Positions 59,585 to 64,000 of a stretch of 64,000 nt of DNA are shown in pieces; the stretch's first letter is position 1, and each line of letters begins with the position of its first letter. This stretch comes from Stutzerimonas chloritidismutans AW-1 (GTDB taxonomy: Bacteria; Pseudomonadota; Gammaproteobacteria; Pseudomonadales; Pseudomonadaceae), in the NCBI RefSeq assembly GCF_000495915.1, contig NZ_AOFQ01000032.1:124001-188000 (forward strand). The letters run 5' to 3'. A program made the position numbers and the translations under genes. The notes beneath the pieces are model-generated. The model ran no database searches, was not told where the DNA came from, and saw only the letters and a list, made by a program, of their open reading frames with translations.

Positions 59585-61621
59585 TCAGTCCTTCCTGACG
59601 TTCTGATAGAGCATCAGACGCGATGTCTCGTGCAGACCCCGTGTCAGGGCGACAAGTCGCTGGAATTCCTCGGGATACCGGTCGGCTACGTCGACCAGAG
59701 GCTCCGGTGATGCAATTTCGTGCAGGGTCGGCTGGCTGCCGTCGTGCTGCATCTGCAGAAGAAAGTCCTTGGTCACGCCACCAATCAGCGGGAACGTGCC
59801 TTCGCGGAGCACGAGTGGAACCACTCGCTCCCCTTCAGGAGCCGGCTGCTGGATGTCGCGTCCCATCGCACCGTTGCGAAACTCCATGCCGGCCATGCCC
59901 AGTACGGTCGGTAGCAGATCGGCCAGACCCACGGCCTCCTCGATCACTCGTGGCTCCAGCAGCTTGGGCGCATGGATCAACAACGGAACGTTATTGCTCT
60001 CGAGCCCCAGCTTTTCGTATGCCGGCAGCATGTGCGGAATCTGAGCGATGCGCGTGTTGTGGTCGCCAAACATGACGAAGATGGTGTTGTCGTACCAGCC
60101 GCCTTTCTTCGCAATCTCCATCAGGCGGCCGATGTTGAAATCCAGAAGGCGGACCGCGTTGTACTGCGCCACGCTGCGGGAACCGGCACCCTGCACCTTT
60201 TCCAAAGGCAGATCGAGGGCTTCGAAGCCGTCGTTCTGCTTGGGTATGGTGAACGGACGATGGTTGCCCGCCGTCTGGATATAGGCAAAGAAGGGCTTGC
60301 CCTCCCCCTGCTCTCGCAGCAGCCGGTCGCTTTCCTTGAACAGGTCCAGATCGGAGATTCCCCACACATCCACCATCGGAGAGTTCCAGTGGCGCTCTTC
60401 ATATAGCTGGATGTCGTCGATGCTCTGGCGGATCAGGGCATTCATATTGGCCCAGCCAGAATTGCCGCCAATCATGTAGTACTTGTCGTAGCCCTGCAGC
60501 GCGTTGACGAGGCTGTGTTGACGGGTGATCAGCGGATTGCGCGTCGCGGTTTCCTGCCGGGAAACGTCTGGTACGCCGGATATGCTCGCCCAAACGGTCT
60601 TCGCGGTGCCGGTCACGGGCACGTAGAAGTTCTTGAAGAACCAGCTCTGCTTGGCCAGCCGGTCGATATTGGGAGTTGGATTGAGCGGATTGCCGTAGGC
60701 GCCCACCGCGGTGGTTCCCAGGGATTCGAGCATGACGAAGACGACATTCGGCCGCTTTCCGTCAATCGCATAGGGTTGAACGCCCTGCTCCCGGCTGAAA
60801 TTAAGCGTTTTCGCATCAGGCTGGTCGACGCCTAGGTAACGGCTGACGACATCGTAATGGGCCTTGACCTGTTCCCGGTCATACGGCTGATTGGGCACCT
60901 TCAGCGTGTCGTAGAGGAAGATCACCGGATTCAGGCCAAGGGCTGCGATCTGGTTGTCGCCCGAGAAAAAAGCATCACTCCAGCGCAGCGGCACGGGGTT
61001 TTCCAGGTTGATATTGTCGAAACGCCCGAGGATGGCGATGAAGACAGCCACCACCATCAGCGCACTACCCCAGATCAGTGAAAGCCGGCTGATTCGCTTT
61101 GCCGGACGATCCAGCGTGACCCGCTCGAAGCGCAGCAGCAGCCACCAGACCAGAGCGGTTGCCGCCGCCCAGCCAAGGGTGATCCAGACCACGGGGTAGG
61201 TTTGCCAGACCATATCGGTGGAGATCTGCGCGTCCTCCAGAAAGCGCAACACGGTGGCATTGATGCGCACCCCGAGATAGGCGTAGTGGCCAAAATCGAT
61301 GATGTAGACCAGCAGCACTGCACCAAGCGCCAGTGCCAGATAGAGCCGCGCCACCCAGCGAAGGACGCGGGAGCGGGTCAGATTCCAGACCGGCAGCCAC
61401 GCCAACAGCGCGATCGGCAACATCAACAGGATCGCCAGACGAAGGTCGAAACGCAGGCCGATTCCGAGCGTTTCGGGTACGGCATCGACCGTGCCGAGCG
61501 TGCTGGGCGCCAGTCCGGAAAAACCGACGAAGAAAATCCCGCGTAATGCTGCGAGCGCAATGAACAGAATCCCGACTGCACCGAACCAGTAATGCAGGCG
61601 CCGCGACTGAAGCCAACCCAT
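59585..61621 (-). CDS. LtaS/MdoB-like phosphoglycerol-transferase-type sulfatase-fold membrane protein
   Basis: The 678-aa protein has five N-terminal membrane helices (to about residue 210) and then a periplasmic sulfatase-fold domain. VVFVMLESLGTTAVGAYG holds the nucleophile Thr/metal site, followed by YNAVRLLDFNIGRLM and VMFGDHNTRI for the remaining metal ligands. Family members move phosphoglycerol or phosphoethanolamine from phospholipids to glycans; the acceptor here is unknown. It is convergent with dgkA (95 bp apart) and followed upstream by a membrane protein and a sialidase-like gene. Confidence 0.9.
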   Translation of the reverse strand: MGWLQSRRLHYWFGAVGILFIALAALRGIFFVGFSGLAPSTLGTVDAVPETLGIGLRFDLRLAILLMLPIALLAWLPVWNLTRSRVLRWVARLYLALALGAVLLVYIIDFGHYAYLGVRINATVLRFLEDAQISTDMVWQTYPVVWITLGWAAATALVWWLLLRFERVTLDRPAKRISRLSLIWGSALMVVAVFIAILGRFDNINLENPVPLRWSDAFFSGDNQIAALGLNPVIFLYDTLKVPNQPYDREQVKAHYDVVSRYLGVDQPDAKTLNFSREQGVQPYAIDGKRPNVVFVMLESLGTTAVGAYGNPLNPTPNIDRLAKQSWFFKNFYVPVTGTAKTVWASISGVPDVSRQETATRNPLITRQHSLVNALQGYDKYYMIGGNSGWANMNALIRQSIDDIQLYEERHWNSPMVDVWGISDLDLFKESDRLLREQGEGKPFFAYIQTAGNHRPFTIPKQNDGFEALDLPLEKVQGAGSRSVAQYNAVRLLDFNIGRLMEIAKKGGWYDNTIFVMFGDHNTRIAQIPHMLPAYEKLGLESNNVPLLIHAPKLLEPRVIEEAVGLADLLPTVLGMAGMEFRNGAMGRDIQQPAPEGERVVPLVLREGTFPLIGGVTKDFLLQMQHDGSQPTLHEIASPEPLVDVADRYPEEFQRLVALTRGLHETSRLMLYQNVRKD

Positions 61622-61695
61622 TGTCCCAACCTCGAATCTATCGAATCGTCAAATAGCGCAGCCGAGCCATCACAGGTCGGCTGGAGTAATTTTCG

Positions 61696-62283
61696 TCACG
61701 CGGGCATTGGCTTGCGCACGAGAGCCCTGCAGGCATAGACAAGCAACGCCCCGCAGCTGAACAAGGCGATGAAGGGGTCTAGCAGATAGTCCCAGTAATT
61801 GGGCGACGGCTTGATCCCCAGGCTGAACGCCAAGGTGGCAAGGCCAAGCATGAAAGCGCCCAGCCAGTTATTGAGCAGCAGCAATCCCAGGGCAAGCACG
61901 CCCACCACTGCGATCAGCGGGCGGGGGGCGTAACCGATTTGATAGGGGTCCAGATAGGACAGGCCCATCGTTGCCGGGTAGAGAAAAAGCGCCAGCCCTG
62001 CCATCACAATCAACAATTGCACGTGCGCGTTCTGCGGCGGCATCGCCATCAGTCCCAAGCGCACTGCCGCGAAAAATGCCAGCGCCACCAGCGTCGTGAT
62101 GGCCACGTCATCAGTGAAGCTGCGCATGTAGGCGGCCAGTGACAAACCGTCCACAGGAATGAAGCTGATCCCCAGCAGGAGGAAAAGGCGAAGCCCTTGA
62201 ACCCCTCGGCCGAAGCCAAATCCAGGCGTGACGATGAAAGCGAGTAACCCGAAGGTCAGATGCGCTTGCCAGAGTTCAGGCAT
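61696..62283 (-). CDS. Membrane protein of unknown function linked to a sialidase-like gene
   Basis: The 195-aa protein has about six hydrophobic helices (for example LTFGLLAFIVTPGFGFG, PLIAVVGVLALGLLLLNNWLGAFMLGLATLAFSLGI). Its start codon shares a base with the sialidase-like stop (TGATG), so the two are translated together. I recognise no family. Coupling to a periplasmic glycan-binding or hydrolase-type protein and proximity to an LtaS-like enzyme suggest a surface-glycan role, as inference. Confidence 0.75.
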   Translation of the reverse strand: MPELWQAHLTFGLLAFIVTPGFGFGRGVQGLRLFLLLGISFIPVDGLSLAAYMRSFTDDVAITTLVALAFFAAVRLGLMAMPPQNAHVQLLIVMAGLALFLYPATMGLSYLDPYQIGYAPRPLIAVVGVLALGLLLLNNWLGAFMLGLATLAFSLGIKPSPNYWDYLLDPFIALFSCGALLVYACRALVRKPMPA

Positions 62284-63590
62284 CAGAGCTGCTCCAGTAG
62301 CCAGGCATCATTGAAGCTGACGTGTTTGATGAATGTGTTGTTCCAGGAATAGACCAGGTGGTAGAGACCGTCGGCGCTCCTGATGAAGTAGGGATACTCG
62401 TACTCGAAATCGCAGCCATGGGTCTTGCAGACGCGCTTATCCAGGTTTGTCAGAAACTCGTCTACCAGCGATAGCCGCCGCGGCCCGCTGGAAAGGCGAA
62501 ACTTGTCGCCGATGATTTCCCGATATACCTCCGGGGTGAACGGGTTGCCCTCCGGGTCAGGCGATTCGTCCAGGTCAATCACCGGCTTCCAGAGATCGAG
62601 GCTCGAGTCGGTTTCCATCAGGCGAAGACGGAAACGTCCGTCCTCCAGATCATTCAGGGCAACCAGCAGGCCATGATTGGGCGTGGCCACCGCCGCGAGC
62701 GCGGAATTGGGGTTGGCCGGGTCGATCGGATAAGGCTTGCTCCAGGTTCTGCCGGCATCCGCGGTGCGGCTGGCGAGCACGCGATGATGGCTGGCACCTG
62801 CATAGCGCAGCATGGCAACGGCATGTTGCTCGTCCATTGGCACCACTGTTGGTTGCAGTGAATCGTTGCCTTTGCTGATTCGACTTTTACCGGTCACCTC
62901 GCCGTTCGGGCTGATGTACAAATACTCGGCGAACTTGCCGAGGAGCTCGTGGTAGACGGGCAGCCCTATGGTGCCGTCCTGATGGAATACCGGGGCATTG
63001 CGCACCAGTGTGCTGATGTTCAAGAAGGGGGTGGTGATCAGCTGCCTGGGAGTCGACCAGGTTTTTCCCAGATCATCCGAATACATGGCGTTGATGGCGC
63101 TTCCAGCCCAGCCACCGATCGATACCGACACATAGAACAGCCACAGCCTGTTGTCGGGAGCCAGCGCAATGACCGGATTGCCGAGCTTGCGTATGTGCTT
63201 CTGGGTCGCCTTCTGGGTCGACTCGCGAGTTGCCAGGACCAGTTCGTCGCCCCACTCCGCCGCAATCGCGTCGAATCGCGCGCCGCGCACCTGAACATCC
63301 GCAGCCCCTTCGCGTGAACCGGCAAACCATACGGCCATCAGGCCACCATCCGGCAAGGAGGTCACCGAGGAGGCATGGACAAATTCGTCGAGATCGGAGG
63401 ATGCGAAGCGGGTGCTGTAAAACGGCCCCTTGCTGGCAAGCGGCAACGCATGGGGACTGCCAGCTACGGCGAAACCGGCAACCGCTCGCTCAGGATGAAG
63501 CCACCAGGCGGTAGTGAAAATAGCTGCAAGGGCGACGACAGACAGGCAGGTGGGAAGAAATCCGAACTTTCCAGAACTCATATAAATCAT
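62283..63590 (-). CDS. Exported sialidase-like (BNR/Asp-box) protein
   Basis: The protein is 435 aa if started at the ATG at 63590 (432 aa from 63581); the frame farther upstream lacks a ribosome site. An N-terminal membrane anchor or signal (LPTCLSVVALAAIFTTAWWL) is followed by a six-bladed propeller with Asp-boxes SDDLGKTW and TADAGRTW and LPDGGLMAVWFAGSREG. The exo-alpha-sialidase-like fold does not prove sialic acid is the substrate; relatives act on or bind other acidic sugars. A Cys pair near the C-terminus (CKTHGC) is noted. It is coupled to the membrane protein behind it. Confidence 0.85.
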   Translation of the reverse strand: MIYMSSGKFGFLPTCLSVVALAAIFTTAWWLHPERAVAGFAVAGSPHALPLASKGPFYSTRFASSDLDEFVHASSVTSLPDGGLMAVWFAGSREGAADVQVRGARFDAIAAEWGDELVLATRESTQKATQKHIRKLGNPVIALAPDNRLWLFYVSVSIGGWAGSAINAMYSDDLGKTWSTPRQLITTPFLNISTLVRNAPVFHQDGTIGLPVYHELLGKFAEYLYISPNGEVTGKSRISKGNDSLQPTVVPMDEQHAVAMLRYAGASHHRVLASRTADAGRTWSKPYPIDPANPNSALAAVATPNHGLLVALNDLEDGRFRLRLMETDSSLDLWKPVIDLDESPDPEGNPFTPEVYREIIGDKFRLSSGPRRLSLVDEFLTNLDKRVCKTHGCDFEYEYPYFIRSADGLYHLVYSWNNTFIKHVSFNDAWLLEQL

Positions 63591-64000
63591 GTCCGTATAA
63601 ACACATGACGCGTCCTGCGCTTTGCAAGAAACGACAAGCTCGTATGCCCCAAAAATCGTCGGGGCGTGAAAAAGAAAGTGTATTGATCGGTTTGCCCCGA
63701 CTTCTGATGGCCGGGAGTACCGAGCTTGTCTGTGCGGCCGCCGATCATGGCCGAGCACCAGGGTCGGAGCAATCACTTGGTGCATGAAGCCGATCAGCCG
63801 CGCTTGATAAACGCTTCGTTCAGAAAAACCAGGTGCTACAGAAACCCTCGACGGCTGCAAGTGCAGGCGTCGCAATATAGTGTCACAAACATGCCTGTGG
63901 CAAATTGCTGCACCCTCCTCTCCATCGCGCGGCACACAAGCCATGGCCGACCGACAAGTCGACTACCCAGACGTACCGCTGCAGGGCCAGCGGCGTAATA
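63591..64000. other. Right-edge region upstream of the sialidase-like gene
   Basis: No convincing gene, terminator or repeat is seen in these 410 bp. It probably holds the leftward promoter of the sialidase-like gene and perhaps the edge of a neighbour beyond the window. Confidence 0.5.

Overview
The window looks like the chromosome of a high-GC gammaproteobacterium of the Pseudomonas/Stutzerimonas (P. stutzeri) group. The reasons are a mexS-mexT-mexEF-oprN locus in the P. aeruginosa arrangement, Pseudomonas-type small families (DUF1652, DUF2790, DUF1615), a stress island of Ku, LigD, GlgE, TreS, GlgB, ClsB, GlgX, TreY, MalQ, TreZ and GlgA resembling the PA2133-PA2190 region of P. aeruginosa as I remember it, and a pseudomonad-like XerCD dif site.

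Layout. 1-1.2 kb: tail of an unseen gene, a bidirectional terminator and an orphan TRAP binding protein. 1.3-9.7 kb: the RND pump OprN-MexF-MexE, its activator MexT and the divergent oxidoreductase MexS, with candidate MexT boxes before mexE and mexS. 9.8-12.8 kb: an SDR dehydrogenase, Ku, a stand-alone LigD-type polymerase and a 54-aa ORF on the other strand. 13.2-20.9 kb (+): glgE, a treS-maltokinase fusion and a frameshifted glgB, behind a possible AlgU promoter. 21.2-25.2 kb (-): an overlapping four-gene operon (DUF72, EEP hydrolase, clsB, ybhN-like). 25.5-29.0 kb: LysR regulator, LigB-type dioxygenase, a DUF2218-cytochrome b561 fusion and an M23 peptidase. 29.5-40.3 kb (-): glgA-treZ-malQ-treY-DUF2934-glgX. 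40.6-49.7 kb: stress and envelope genes, including PncC, MscS, a DUF892 ferritin-like protein, full-length LigD and an orphan curlin-repeat protein. 50-56.7 kb: a FUSC/HlyD/outer-membrane efflux operon with LysR and AraC regulators. 56.8-59.0 kb: a small AT-richer element ending at a dif site. 59.1-63.6 kb: dgkA, an LtaS-like sulfatase-fold membrane enzyme, a membrane protein and a secreted sialidase-like protein.

How the genes work together. The two convergent glucan/trehalose clusters cover trehalose to maltose to maltose-1-phosphate (TreS-Mak), alpha-glucan elongation (GlgE), branching (GlgB), debranching (GlgX), glucan rearrangement (MalQ) and glucan back to trehalose (TreY-TreZ), plus GlgA. 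No glgC or glgP is present. With Ku/LigD, DUF892, MscS and ClsB-related genes this reads as a desiccation, osmotic-stress and DNA-break survival block.

The most unusual stretch is 56765-58960. It has an excellent dif site at its right end. At its left end two inverted dif-like sites can fold into one long hairpin, as in the single-stranded attP of CTXphi. It also carries four phased TGGTACCA palindromes, small unrecognised ORFs, a possible fragment of a filamentous-phage replication protein and a cluster of hairpins. I interpret it as a small Xer-exploiting (IMEX, inovirus-satellite-like) element; this is inference from sequence reading alone.
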